Of a DNA stretch of 64,000 nt, positions 1 to 7,967 are shown in pieces. Each line of letters opens with the position of its first letter. Within the stretch, counting starts at the first letter, position 1. Origin of the DNA: Halomonas chromatireducens. Lineage in GTDB: Bacteria > Pseudomonadota > Gammaproteobacteria > Pseudomonadales > Halomonadaceae. The notes below the pieces were generated by a model. The model did no database searches. It had not been told where the DNA came from and saw only the letters and a list, made by a program, of their open reading frames with translations. The translations under genes were made by a program, and so were the position numbers. The stretch is from positions 3,392,111 to 3,456,110 of the forward strand of contig NZ_CP014226.1 in NCBI RefSeq assembly GCF_001545155.1, given 5' to 3'.

Positions 1-67
1 GGTGGCGGTCTGCGCCATGGGGGCCATGTCCCCCGGACCCAGCCTGGCACTGGTGCTGCGCCATCTT
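1..67 (+). pseudogene. LysE/RhtB-family exporter, N-terminal fragment
   Basis: Read in the + frame starting at base 2, this stretch gives [19 protein letters not shown], the N-terminal membrane segment of LysE/RhtB amino-acid exporters with its SPGP motif. The match stops at about base 60-67, where the sequence passes into an inverted threonine dehydratase fragment. The two sides share the 9-base string CTGCGCCAT at the join. Upstream sequence lies outside the window, so the true start cannot be judged. It is not close to the intact LysE gene at 8184. A broken gene end or a chimeric join are both possible. Confidence 0.6.
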
Positions 68-168
68 GTTGTAGGCGCCGCGGATCTTGAAGGAGTAGAC
101 CGGCTGCAGGTCCTCCCGCTTGATCAGGATGGTGTTGTTGAAGCGCCGCGAGAGGAAGGCGAGCCTCT
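58..168 (-). pseudogene. Threonine dehydratase (IlvA-type) internal fragment
   Basis: On the minus strand this stretch encodes about 35 residues including [20 protein letters not shown], the PLP-lysine region of biosynthetic threonine dehydratase (the lysine in SFKxRGA forms the Schiff base). Neither the N-terminal start nor the rest of the roughly 500-residue enzyme is present. After AYNKMAQ the match ends abruptly and antisense LysE sequence follows. On its other side it joins the HD-domain gene in a different reading frame. It cannot encode a working enzyme and is read as one block of a three-part rearrangement scar. Confidence 0.7.
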
Positions 169-680
169 CCGGTAGATGGGTTCACCAGCCGGTTACGTTT
201 CAGCGCCTGGTCATCCCCTTCCATCGCTTCCAGAAGTCGGCGCTTCTCGGCCAGATAGACCCGGGCGAAGCCAGGATCTCGCGCGACGATGTTGATGGTG
301 TTGTCGATCAGGTCGGCGTATTTGATGGTCTGCGCCTCAGGGGAAACCTCAGCCAGCCTGTCACGCTCCAGCGCTTTGCGGTGAGCGCGGTTGCCGATTT
401 CCGGATCGATGAATTGATCCGTCAGTTCCTGGACCAGGGCGGCTACCCGCTGGCCGAAGCACTCCTCGATGTCCATCGGCGTAACGCCGGTATCCTCGAG
501 CACATCATGCAGTAGGGCGGCGGCGATCATCTCCGGTGTTGCCGTCTCGACTGCTGACACGATCTCTGTGACGGCCACCGGGTGGTGCCAGTAGGGCTCG
601 CCACTGTACTTGCGTCGTTGCCCAACGGCTTGATGTGCGGCCCTGCTAAACAGCGCAGCCCGTTCGGTTATGTCGTCCAT
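169..680 (-). CDS. HD-domain (p)ppGpp hydrolase-like protein, 3' end disrupted
   Basis: Starts at ATG 680 and reads [16 protein letters not shown]. It carries the HD metal-binding motif LLHDVLED near residue 60 and IKYADLIDN near residue 115, the pattern of small MESH1/SpoT-type HD hydrolases that act on ppGpp or related nucleotides (family knowledge). The recognisable protein runs about 165 residues, close to the normal length for the single-domain family. The frame then stays open to the left window edge through ilvA and LysE fragments read out of frame. The natural C-terminus and stop have therefore been replaced. The product may still fold, since the HD core is complete. Function is inferred from the motifs only. 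Confidence 0.65.
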
Positions 681-808
681 TCAGGTAACGTCCTCAGCTT
701 CACCTTCTCCATTGTGCCTGATATCTCTCGGCCTCGGATGGCTCTCGCGAGCCGGGTGAGGTCGATCTGCAATTGCCCTCGCTTCGGCTTTTCCAATGTC
801 AGGCCAGT

Positions 809-1393
809 TTACGGCAGCAACTGCTTTATCAACGCCTCCCTCTCCATCTCCAGCATTTCCCCCAGCATTGGATTCTTCATCGGATCGTCGCTGTCCTGCC
901 ATTCCAGCAATAGCGCATCGGCCTCGGGAGAGCCGGCCAGGCGAGCCGCCAGGATGTGGTTGGCGTTGGGATAGTCGTCTGGCTCGCTAGCCAGGACATA
1001 GGCGGCCTCCACCTCCGCATAGCACGCCAAGGCATCGTCCGTGGCTCCTTCCAGGCGCTCATGCAGCATGCAGCGCAGCAGCATTCCCTCCTTGTGTAAT
1101 CCTTCTTCGTGCAGTTCATCCAGGTCGCGTTTGGCTTCCTCGTACCGGCCGAGGCTGGCGAGGAGCTGCGCGCGGCTATTGAGCAATTCGGCGTTGTCAG
1201 GGTGTCGTTCCAGCCCTTCATCGTATATCGCAAGAACGTTCTCGAGCTGCTCCGTATCGCCCATGGCTTCCATAAGGGCGGTGCCGGCGCGCTCTAGATA
1301 GTGTGCCGGTGGCTCGCCGCTGGCCGGCGAGCAGGCAGTCAGTAGTAGGGAGGTAAGCAGGGTGGCCATCGAGATGAACAGGGTTTTCTTCAC
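809..1393 (-). CDS. TPR-like lipoprotein
   Basis: Predicted lipoprotein of 194 residues. It starts with GTG at 1393 (MKKTLFISMATLL), followed by a hydrophobic segment and the lipobox LLTAC with the acylated cysteine near residue 21. The mature part contains helical TPR-type repeats (AIYDEGLERHPDNAELLNSR, then LASLGRYEEAKRDL) around residues 50-100. TPR lipoproteins usually act as periplasmic scaffolds; no partner can be named here. A GAGG about 10 bases upstream supports the start. It is divergent from the CoA-transferase gene at 1587, with about 190 bases between them. It does not match BamD or NlpI closely enough to be named. Confidence 0.75.
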   Translation of the reverse strand: MKKTLFISMATLLTSLLLTACSPASGEPPAHYLERAGTALMEAMGDTEQLENVLAIYDEGLERHPDNAELLNSRAQLLASLGRYEEAKRDLDELHEEGLHKEGMLLRCMLHERLEGATDDALACYAEVEAAYVLASEPDDYPNANHILAARLAGSPEADALLLEWQDSDDPMKNPMLGEMLEMEREALIKQLLP

Positions 1394-1586
1394 TGTGGTT
1401 CTACCTCGATTTCAACGGCGATGGTTGTCGTGTGAGAAGCCAAGCTACCTGAAACGCTCAAAAAGAAGTAGCCAGATAGGCTTCGATGGGCCACTCGGGG
1501 AGCCGGGTGTTCGCGCCTCCCGCCATTCGACGGCTGTCCCCATGTGCTAGCTTGAATCTATCGAAGCCAAGGATGGGGTTCAGGCT

Positions 1587-3542
1587 ATGGGTGAACCGGT
1601 GAGTTATCAGGATGCTGACCAGTGCGTTGATCAGGTCATCGAGCGGGTGGGCAAGAACATTGTGTTGGGGCTGCCGCTGGGGCTGGGCAAACCCCTGCGG
1701 TTTGTGAACGCCCTCTATGCCCGCGCCCAGCGTGATCCGACGATCAAGCTGCATATCGTCACCGCGCTCTCTTTGCTGGCACCGGCGGGCGGCTCCTCCC
1801 TGGAGCGCCGTTTCATGGGGCCTTTTGTCGAGCGGCTGTACGGCGATATCCCCGAGCTGGCCTATGCTCGGGATGCCCAGGCCAACCGCCTGCCGGACAA
1901 TGTCACGGTGTCCGAATTCTTTTTCCAGGCAGGCAACCTGAAGAACAACACCGACCAGCAGCGCCACTATATCTGCACCAACTACACTCACGCGCTGCGC
2001 GATTTGATGGCCCAGGGCATCAATGTGCTGGCTCAGTTGGTAGCGCCCGATGAGCAGGGCGAAGCGGTGAGCCTGAGCTGCAATCCGGACATGACCCTGG
2101 ATGCGTTGCTCTGGCTGCGCGAGCAACCCTATGCCACCGTTTGTGTCGCGGAAACCAATCGGCACCTGCCGTATCTGGGTAATGACGCGGCTGTGGCGCG
2201 TACCGACTTTGACCTGCTGCTGGAAAACCCGGATACCGAGTATCCGCTGTTCAGCGCACCCCAGACGCCCATCTCGTCAGAAGATCACCTGATCGGCTTC
2301 TACGCCAGTTGCTTGCTGAAGGATGCCGGCACGCTGCAAATCGGCATCGGTTCCCTGGGGGCGGCGCTGGTGCATAGCACCCTGTTGCGCCAGCGGGACA
2401 ACGCCCGCTGGCAAGCGATTTACCAGGACCTGCAGGTGGCCGAGCGGTTTCCGGTGGCCGAGCAGTGGGGTGACACCCAGCCCTTCAGCCAGGGGCTGTA
2501 TGGCTGCAGCGAGATGATGGTGGATGGCTTTATCTACCTGATGGAAGGCGATGTGCTCAAGCGCCGGGTCTTTGCCGACGCCGACTTCCAGGAAGCGATC
2601 AACCGGGGCGAGATCGACCCGGAGAGCAGCGACCACCCCGACGCGGCCAAGGGTATGGTGATGCACGGCGGCTTTTACGTGGGGCCTCGGCGCTTCTACG
2701 ACAAGCTGCACGCGCTGTCCGACGCCGAGCGCGCCAGCATCAACATGACCAGCGTCAACTACATCAATGACCTCTATGATCACCGCTTCGGGAATCAGCG
2801 GCTCAAGGTGGCCCAGCGCCAGCATGCGCGGTTTATCAACTCTGCCATGCTATGCACGATCGATGGGGCGGTGGTATCGGATGGCCTGGAGGATGGCCGG
2901 GTGATCAGCGGTGTGGGCGGGCAGTACAATTTTGTCGCCATGGCCCACGAGCTGAGCGGGGCTCGCTCGGTCATTACCCTGCGCAGCACCCGCGAGAGCG
3001 GCGGCGAAACCCGGTCCAATATTCTGTTCAGCTACGGCCACTGCACCATTCCCCGCCACCTGCGCGATATCGTGGTGACCGAGTACGGTATCGCCGATTT
3101 GCGTGGTCGCTCTGATGAGGAGGTGTGCCTGGCGTTGATCGCCATTGCCGATGCGCGTTTCCAGTCCGAGCTGCTGGCTCAGGCCAAGGATGCCGGCAAA
3201 GTGGCCGCCGACGTCGAGATTCCCGCGCTCTGGCGGGACAATACCCCCGAGCAACTGGCGCAGCAGTTTGAACGGATGGGCGGCGAGCAGGTCTTCTCCC
3301 GGTTTCCGTTCGGCACCGACTTTACCGACGAGGAGCTGACCCTGGGCAAGGCCCTCAAGCAGCTCAAGGCGCGCACCGCCACCCGAAGCGGCAAGCTGAA
3401 AGCGCTGCTGGGCGCACTGAGTGCAGGCCAAGCCAGCGACGCTGAACAGTCGTTGCTGGCCCGGCTTGAGCTGGATCGGCCCAGCGGCTGGAACGAACAC
3501 CTGGAGCGGCGGTTGGTGCTGCAGGCGCTGCGATCGAAATAG
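1587..3542 (+). CDS. Acetyl-CoA hydrolase/transferase family protein
   Basis: A 651-residue member of the family I CoA-transferase/acetyl-CoA hydrolase group, longer than the roughly 500-residue typical enzymes. The C-terminal half has the family signatures GVGGQYNFVAMAHELSGARS and VVTEYGIADLRGRS, which form the CoA-binding and catalytic domain. The N-terminal half has the usual early segment (NIVLGLPLGLGKP). It probably moves or hydrolyses CoA on a small organic acid; the substrate cannot be read from sequence. It stands alone, followed 20 bases later by a strong hairpin terminator. No signal peptide is visible, so it should be cytoplasmic. Confidence 0.85.
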   Translation: MGEPVSYQDADQCVDQVIERVGKNIVLGLPLGLGKPLRFVNALYARAQRDPTIKLHIVTALSLLAPAGGSSLERRFMGPFVERLYGDIPELAYARDAQANRLPDNVTVSEFFFQAGNLKNNTDQQRHYICTNYTHALRDLMAQGINVLAQLVAPDEQGEAVSLSCNPDMTLDALLWLREQPYATVCVAETNRHLPYLGNDAAVARTDFDLLLENPDTEYPLFSAPQTPISSEDHLIGFYASCLLKDAGTLQIGIGSLGAALVHSTLLRQRDNARWQAIYQDLQVAERFPVAEQWGDTQPFSQGLYGCSEMMVDGFIYLMEGDVLKRRVFADADFQEAINRGEIDPESSDHPDAAKGMVMHGGFYVGPRRFYDKLHALSDAERASINMTSVNYINDLYDHRFGNQRLKVAQRQHARFINSAMLCTIDGAVVSDGLEDGRVISGVGGQYNFVAMAHELSGARSVITLRSTRESGGETRSNILFSYGHCTIPRHLRDIVVTEYGIADLRGRSDEEVCLALIAIADARFQSELLAQAKDAGKVAADVEIPALWRDNTPEQLAQQFERMGGEQVFSRFPFGTDFTDEELTLGKALKQLKARTATRSGKLKALLGALSAGQASDAEQSLLARLELDRPSGWNEHLERRLVLQALRSK

Positions 3543-3560
3543 CGTGTCAGGTTCAGAAAC

Positions 3561-3603
3561 AAAAAAACCGCCACTGACGGGTCTTCCCGGGGGGGCGGTT
3601 TTG
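3561..3603 (+). terminator. Rho-independent terminator of the CoA-transferase gene
   Basis: AAAACCGCC at 3564-3572 pairs with GGCGGTTTT at 3594-3602. The A-run on one side and T-run on the other make it usable in both directions, serving the + gene ending at 3542 and possibly the minus gene ending at 3651. Confidence 0.8.
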
Positions 3604-3650
3604 CGTTTCTGGCCCTCTGCTAGCGATTGCCGCTGGAGGACTGGTTCCGT

Positions 3651-3950
3651 TCAGCCGCGCAGCTTGCGCACGTTGGATTGGGTCTTGGTGCTGTATGGCT
3701 TCAGCGCTGCCGCGGTGATCTTTGCGGGATCGGCGCCGCTGGCCATCGCCACTGCCGCTCGCTCGGTTGCCGTGGCGTAAATTGTCCCTTTCTCCATCAT
3801 CATGCTCATGGCATCGGGGAGGGTCATGGTGCCGCTGGCCATCATCATGGTGCGGCGAACGATCACCTCACTGGAAGAAAGCATCATCTGGTTGTAGGAA
3901 GATGCGATCTTCATCCAGGCGAACATCATGTTCATCGGGTTATTCGACAT
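3651..3950 (-). CDS. Small methionine-rich helical protein (phasin-like)
   Basis: A 99-residue protein beginning MSNNPMNMMFAWMKIASSYN, very rich in Met, Ala and Ser, with no clear signal peptide. Similar short proteins in gammaproteobacteria are often labelled phasin-like or, wrongly, antifreeze proteins. The amphipathic, Ala/Met-rich helix would suit binding to the surface of polyhydroxyalkanoate granules, but this is inference. The basic C-terminal tail (TKTQSNVRKLRG) could contact nucleic acid or acidic partners. It is a single gene facing the CoA-transferase gene, with an AGGAG about 11 bases before the start. Confidence 0.6.
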   Translation of the reverse strand: MSNNPMNMMFAWMKIASSYNQMMLSSSEVIVRRTMMMASGTMTLPDAMSMMMEKGTIYATATERAAVAMASGADPAKITAAALKPYSTKTQSNVRKLRG

Positions 3951-4000
3951 TTCGTCAGGTACTCCTCGTTATTTCGGACTTCGATCTGGTGCTTGTGGGT

Positions 4001-4039
4001 GGAGATTGCTCTTGGAGATTGCTCTTGGAGATCGCTCCT
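4001..4039. repeat. Three 13-bp tandem repeats
   Basis: Units GGAGATTGCTCTT (4001-4013), GGAGATTGCTCTT (4014-4026) and GGAGATCGCTCCT (4027-4039). They lie in the non-coding stretch upstream of the phasin-like gene. No function is evident; they look like slippage products. Confidence 0.8.
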
Positions 4040-4148
4040 GTGGATAGCGAGTATCCACGCCTGAGCCTCGCCATGAAGCCATCGGGACTCAGAATTAGAG
4101 TCACACTAACCTGTCCTGCGACCTGTGTCGGTACGCTGGCCCACATTC

Positions 4149-4208
4149 ACATGGCCTTCAGGCCCTGGTTCGTGGCACCCAGCCAGCCCTTGCTGCCGCA
4201 GCTGGCGA
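4149..4208 (+). pseudogene. LysE-family exporter remnant
   Basis: About 60 bases that closely match bases 8571-8630 of the intact LysE-type gene, reading FVAPSQPLLPQLAI in the + frame, with a handful of substitutions. There is no start, no stop and no flanking LysE sequence. At 4209 it passes directly into an inverted DUF1289 fragment. The divergence from the intact copy argues for an old duplicated or paralogous remnant rather than a recent copy. Confidence 0.7.
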
Positions 4209-4262
4209 TCCCATGGATTTCCATTGGTGCATCTCATCCACGATGCGGCCAAAGGCCACCCC
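4207..4262 (-). pseudogene. DUF1289 gene remnant
   Basis: On the minus strand this reads like a damaged version of the DUF1289 core: FGRIVDEMHQWKSM against CGRTVEEIRQWKAM in the intact gene at 7425-7601. At least two of the conserved cysteines of the family (CxxC-type) are lost. It abuts the LysE remnant on one side and the stop codon of hipA (4262-4264) on the other, so hipBA sits exactly at the edge of the decayed segment. Confidence 0.65.
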
Positions 4263-5521
4263 TATCCGGCAGACCACCGCTCCGGCAGCTTTTGGCAATG
4301 GCTCAGCAGCCGCTGCTGTAGCCTTTCCAGCAGCGTCTGCTCAGTACCCTGATGAGCCTCGGTGCTCAGGGAGGCGAGTGTGCTGTCGATGGCCGCCGGC
4401 ATGCGTTCGGCGAGTTCTAGCCCCTGGCGTAGGAAATAGCGTGGCTGGAAGCGCATCGAGCGGGCCAGCGCTTCGAGGTGCGAGCGTTCGATGCTTCCGG
4501 GGCGATCCTCGTCGGCGATGCGAAACGCGAAGCGGCGCGCGAGCCCGCTGTAGAGCGTCGTGCTCATCAGATCGTAGAACGGCGCCAGCCGAGGCCCCTC
4601 ATCGGTATAGAGGATGGCGAGGTTCTTGGCGTGGCTGTCGTTGTTGCCCACCAGCAGGTTGAAGAAGAACCAGGCGATCAGGCGCTGCAAGTCCTTGGCC
4701 GGTGCGCCGGCCTGCTGCAGTAGGTCGCGACAGCGAGCCAGGCCGGGCCCGCCGTCGCTTTCGTACTTGATCAACGAAGGTGTACCGGCGAGCTGGCAGA
4801 AGTCGAGCTGGTGCAGGCGTCGCAGTCCGCCCTGTTCATCGGCAACCCGGTCGTAGCGGCGTACAAGGCAGGCGTGGGTCTCGGGCTGGTAGCTGGCCTC
4901 GGCGACTTTGAGCCCGAGTTCGGCGGCCAGCCGCATGCAGAAGGTCTCGTTGATGGCGGAACCCCATACGCCCCTCAGGGCCTGGATGTCCGGCTTGAGA
5001 ATATGGCTGGAAGGCGCCGATCCTTCCGGTATGGCGGGGCTCCCATCTTCCAGTACCATCAGTAGTAGCTTGTCCTGAGCGCCGGCCAGCGAGATGCGGG
5101 CTTCCTCACCTTGTTGCGAGAGCAGGGGGCTTCGTTCCCGGTGTTGCAGATGTTCCGCTAGCGCTTCCCAACTGATGGGGCGATAGTGCGGCGGAGCCGG
5201 TGACTCGCCCGGTGGCAGCAAGGTAAAGCCGCTGGCTGTGTCCCCACCGATGGCCTTCAGCAGGCCGAAAACGGTCGTGGTGTGGTGGCGAAGTGCCAGA
5301 TGGTGGCGCAGGTCGCCTTCCGGCAGCAGGTTCTCGAAGTAGGCCAGCACCGCATCGCCAACGTGAACCTGCTGAATGAGCGGCAGCGAGGGCGAGAGGC
5401 TGACCGCTTCAGGATGCTCCAGCCATTCGGTAGCATACTCGAAGCGCAGCGGTTGAACGTCGTAGAGGCGTCCGACATATTTGTCGCCGTGGTAAACCGC
5501 CAGAGTGTCATCACTCGCCAT
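4262..5521 (-). CDS. hipA: HipA-type serine/threonine kinase toxin
   Basis: Type II toxin of the HipBA module, about 419 residues from the ATG at 5521 (a GTG at 5533 is also in frame). The N-terminal subdomain has the usual HipA fold signature (VGRLYD...FEYATEWL). The kinase part shows SLAGAQDKLLLMV, the catalytic segment GNNDSHAKNLAI with the key Asp and Asn, and the metal-binding YDLMST region. Known HipA enzymes phosphorylate glutamyl-tRNA synthetase or related targets to stop growth; the target here is not known. It overlaps hipB by 11 bases. All visible catalytic motifs are intact, so it should be active and repressed by its partner. Confidence 0.9.
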   Translation of the reverse strand: MASDDTLAVYHGDKYVGRLYDVQPLRFEYATEWLEHPEAVSLSPSLPLIQQVHVGDAVLAYFENLLPEGDLRHHLALRHHTTTVFGLLKAIGGDTASGFTLLPPGESPAPPHYRPISWEALAEHLQHRERSPLLSQQGEEARISLAGAQDKLLLMVLEDGSPAIPEGSAPSSHILKPDIQALRGVWGSAINETFCMRLAAELGLKVAEASYQPETHACLVRRYDRVADEQGGLRRLHQLDFCQLAGTPSLIKYESDGGPGLARCRDLLQQAGAPAKDLQRLIAWFFFNLLVGNNDSHAKNLAILYTDEGPRLAPFYDLMSTTLYSGLARRFAFRIADEDRPGSIERSHLEALARSMRFQPRYFLRQGLELAERMPAAIDSTLASLSTEAHQGTEQTLLERLQQRLLSHCQKLPERWSAG

Positions 5522-5771
5522 GTCGGCTGGCACCCTTGCGCCGCACGACGACCTCGAGCCCCATCAGGTCCAGCACATCCAACACCTTTTGCAGCTGCAG
5601 GGTCGGCTTGCCCCGCTCCAGATCGACGATGAATCGGTTGCCGGTTCCGGCCAGGCCGGCGAGGTCGATTTGCAATAACCCCTGTTCGGCGCGCAGCTGG
5701 CGTACCAGCTTGCCGAGCTCTTCACTGTGGCGAATGTGTGTCGGGTGGGCAGGGGAGTCGTTGGTAGGCAT
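5511..5771 (-). CDS. hipB: HipB-type antitoxin and autorepressor
   Basis: Helix-turn-helix protein of the Xre type (ELGKLVRQLRAEQGLLQIDL, then LAGTGNRFIVDLERGKPTLQ), the DNA-binding antitoxin partner of HipA. Two starts are possible: ATG 5783 has no SD site, while ATG 5771 has AGG five bases upstream and is preferred, giving about 86 residues. The gene overlaps hipA, the classic operon arrangement in which HipB neutralises HipA and represses the shared promoter. Three copies of a 16-bp palindrome lie directly upstream and are the probable HipB binding sites. Confidence 0.9.
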   Translation of the reverse strand: MPTNDSPAHPTHIRHSEELGKLVRQLRAEQGLLQIDLAGLAGTGNRFIVDLERGKPTLQLQKVLDVLDLMGLEVVVRRKGASRHGE

Positions 5772-5786
5772 GGGAACCTGCATGTG

Positions 5787-5901
5787 ATTACTGTTCGGTA
5801 ATTCTAGGCGCGGCTCCCCTGTTCCGCAATGAAATAATTACCGATCGGTAATCATGAGGCCGTCAGGACGCGATAAATGGCGAAAATTACCGAACGGTAA
5901 C
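5787..5901. promoter_or_regulatory. Three HipB operator palindromes
   Basis: Three near-identical 16-bp inverted repeats: ATTACTGTTCGGTAAT (5787-5802), ATTACCGATCGGTAAT (5837-5852, perfect) and ATTACCGAACGGTAAC (5886-5901). They are spaced 50 and 49 bases apart, close to five helical turns, and lie immediately upstream of hipB. The motif was not noticed elsewhere in the window. Cooperative HipB binding with autoregulation is the natural reading (inference). Confidence 0.8.
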
Positions 5902-5944
5902 TCTGATCGAGTTTCCCTGGCAGGGGAGTCGTGGGAGCCATGAC

Positions 5945-5973
5945 AAAGCGGGCACCACAAGGGCGCCCGCTTT
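5945..5973. terminator. Hairpin terminator downstream of the dadA-like gene
   Basis: AAAGCGGGC (5945-5953) pairs with GCCCGCTTT (5965-5973) around an 11-base loop. It lies 20 bases beyond the minus-strand stop at 5993 and also insulates the hipBA control region. Confidence 0.75.
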
Positions 5974-5992
5974 CGTACAAAGCCTTGTGGCC

Positions 5993-7240
5993 TTACATTC
6001 GGAAGCGATCGACGCGGAAGGGCGTCATATCCACCGCGGGCTCTTCGCCATCCATCATCTGGGCGAGCAGCTCGCCGGTGGCCGGACCCAGGGTAAAGCC
6101 CTGATGGCCGTGGCCGAAGGCGAGCCACAATCCCGCCTTGTCGGGGGCCGGGCCGATCACCGGCTTCATGTCGGGCAGGCAGGGCCGGGCTCCCTTCCAG
6201 GGCTGGCCGTCACGGCGCTTGCCCAGCGGGAACAGCTTGCGTGCCACCCTCTCGGCGGCAGCCAGCTGCTTGTACTGGGGCGGCGAGTCCAGGTCGGCAA
6301 GCTCGGCGCCGGTGGTCAGGCGAATTCCGGCGCGCATCGGCTCGAGCAGGAACCCCTTTTCGGCGTCCATGACCCAGTGGTTGAGCTTGGCTCCCTCTTC
6401 GGCGGAGTAGTGCATATGGTAGCCGCGCTTCACGAACAGCGGCACCTTCATGCCCAGCCTTCCCAGCAGCTCTCCGGCCCAGGGCCCCAGGGCCACCACC
6501 ACCTCATCTGCCTCCAGGGGCCCCTCGCTGGTCTTGACCTGCCAGCCGCTATCTACCTGGAGCACGTCCTCGACGCTGGCCTGCATCACCTGGCCGCCCT
6601 GTTCCGCGAAGCTGCGGGCGTAGGCCTGCACCAGGCCGCCCGGGTCCGAAACCATCCAGGGCTGCGTCCAGAGGATCGCCCCGATCAGCCCCTTGCCCAG
6701 ATGCGGCTCCTTGGCGTAGAGCGCCTCGGCGTCCAGCACCTCATACTCGACTCCGAAGCGCTCGTGGTTCTCCCGGGCTTCTTCCTGGCGCTCCTCGAAC
6801 GCCTTGCGGGTGCGGTAAAGCTCCAGCCAGCCGCCCTTGCGCACCAGCGCCTCGGCGCCGGAAGCCTCGATCATCGGCGCGTGAGCATCCTGGCAGCGCA
6901 TGATCAACGACGCCCACTCGCGCACGATGCGCTCGTAGCGCTTACCGCTCGAGTTCAGCCAGTAGTTCAGGAGCGGACCTGCCGCGTTCATCATGCCGGT
7001 GGGGCGGTAGCGGATATCCACCTTGCGATTGGGCAGCACCCGCAGCAGGGTGCCGATATCGCGGGGGAAGGCGTAGGGGCGCACCGCCTCGCGCTGGATG
7101 ATGCCGGCATTGCCGAAGGAGGTCTCGAGCCCCGGCTCGCGGCGGTCCACCAGGGTGACGTCATGACCGCGACGCACCAGGTGCCAGGCCACAGATACGC
7201 CGACCATGCCGGCACCAAGAACGATGATATTGCGGGCCAT
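5993..7240 (-). CDS. FAD-dependent D-amino-acid dehydrogenase-like oxidoreductase
   Basis: A 415-residue DAO/DadA-family flavoprotein. It starts MARNIIVLGAGMVGVSVAWH with the Rossmann GxGxxG FAD-binding motif at the N-terminus. The start at 7240 is chosen because GGGAGAC lies a few bases upstream; an in-frame ATG at 7333 would add a non-homologous leader. The C-terminal part has the second conserved region, WKGARPCLPDMKPVIGPAP then GHGHQGFTLGPATGELLA. Family members oxidise D-amino acids or related secondary amines and pass electrons to the respiratory chain. The exact substrate is unknown; it is not in an operon with an alanine racemase, so it may not be dadA itself. Confidence 0.85.
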   Translation of the reverse strand: MARNIIVLGAGMVGVSVAWHLVRRGHDVTLVDRREPGLETSFGNAGIIQREAVRPYAFPRDIGTLLRVLPNRKVDIRYRPTGMMNAAGPLLNYWLNSSGKRYERIVREWASLIMRCQDAHAPMIEASGAEALVRKGGWLELYRTRKAFEERQEEARENHERFGVEYEVLDAEALYAKEPHLGKGLIGAILWTQPWMVSDPGGLVQAYARSFAEQGGQVMQASVEDVLQVDSGWQVKTSEGPLEADEVVVALGPWAGELLGRLGMKVPLFVKRGYHMHYSAEEGAKLNHWVMDAEKGFLLEPMRAGIRLTTGAELADLDSPPQYKQLAAAERVARKLFPLGKRRDGQPWKGARPCLPDMKPVIGPAPDKAGLWLAFGHGHQGFTLGPATGELLAQMMDGEEPAVDMTPFRVDRFRM

Positions 7241-7424
7241 GAAGGTCTCCCTGCCGATAGATACAGAAAGCTTCGCCGCGGGGCGAAGCCTGTCATTCAC
7301 GGAGTTTAGCAGCACTTCCTGGAAAATCGGCAATGCGCCGATAAGTAAGAGGATAAGTCTATTATTGTGGCTTAGTGCAGTGTTTATGCTTTTGTTCTGG
7401 GCTGTATTCCGAATTATTTTCTTG

Positions 7425-7601
7425 TCAGTCGCGCGAGATCTTCTTCAAGCGCTCATCGGCACGTTTTACCGTTTTCATCTTTTCCGGCCGCTTCATGGCT
7501 TTCCACTGGCGTATCTCCTCCACGGTGCGGCCGCAGCCCACGCACAGGCCCCCCGAAAGCTGGCAAATCGAGACACAGGGGTTTTCGATCTTCTTGGCCA
7601 T
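7425..7601 (-). CDS. DUF1289 cysteine-rich protein
   Basis: A 58-residue protein, MAKKIENPCVSICQ..., with the DUF1289 signature: Cys at 9 and 13 and the CVGCGRTVEEIRQW segment. The four cysteines suggest binding of a metal or iron-sulfur cluster; no function is established for the family. It is translationally coupled to the gene upstream, whose TGA stop is immediately followed by this ATG (TGAATG at 7604-7599). A decayed copy of the same gene lies at 4207-4262. Confidence 0.85.
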   Translation of the reverse strand: MAKKIENPCVSICQLSGGLCVGCGRTVEEIRQWKAMKRPEKMKTVKRADERLKKISRD

Positions 7602-7967
7602 TCAGTGCCTCATGGCCTTGGTGCGCAGCCGACACTGCCAGTCGCCGCCGTGTTCCCGCTGACACGCCTCTTCGCTGTCGAAGTCGAGATGCCTTGAGGC
7701 GTCGCCGACATCGACTCCGACTTCTGCCAATGCCTCGGCGGTCAGCTCATTGATGCAACGCCGGGCATCGCCCTTGAGCGCATTCGCCAGATTGGGGTGG
7801 GTATCGAACACCCAGGTGACCACCAGGCTCTCGGGAAAGCGCTGGTAATCGACCTCATGGGTCAGCCAGCAGAAGCCGGACAGCAGGGGCTTGGCCTGCT
7901 CACAGGCATGTGTCAGCGAAGCGGACAGTCGCCGCTCCATCTTGCCGCGTTCTCGCTTGGCGATCAT
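7602..7967 (-). CDS. Conserved hypothetical protein (often mislabelled Fis-type regulator)
   Basis: A 121-residue protein starting at ATG 7967, with GGGAGA upstream. The core (GFCWLTHEVDYQRFPESLVV, then LDFDSEEACQREHGGDW) matches a widespread gammaproteobacterial family that is frequently annotated as a Fis-family regulator, although no helix-turn-helix is visible here. It is directly coupled to the DUF1289 gene. A role cannot be assigned. An in-frame start at 8087 would add about 40 residues without a ribosome-binding site and is disfavoured. Confidence 0.7.
   Translation of the reverse strand: MIAKRERGKMERRLSASLTHACEQAKPLLSGFCWLTHEVDYQRFPESLVVTWVFDTHPNLANALKGDARRCINELTAEALAEVGVDVGDASRHLDFDSEEACQREHGGDWQCRLRTKAMRH

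Noticed and set aside
5987..7309. 440-codon + strand open frame opposite the dadA-like gene
   Set aside because: It is the complement of a clearly homologous flavoenzyme. No SD site and no homology.
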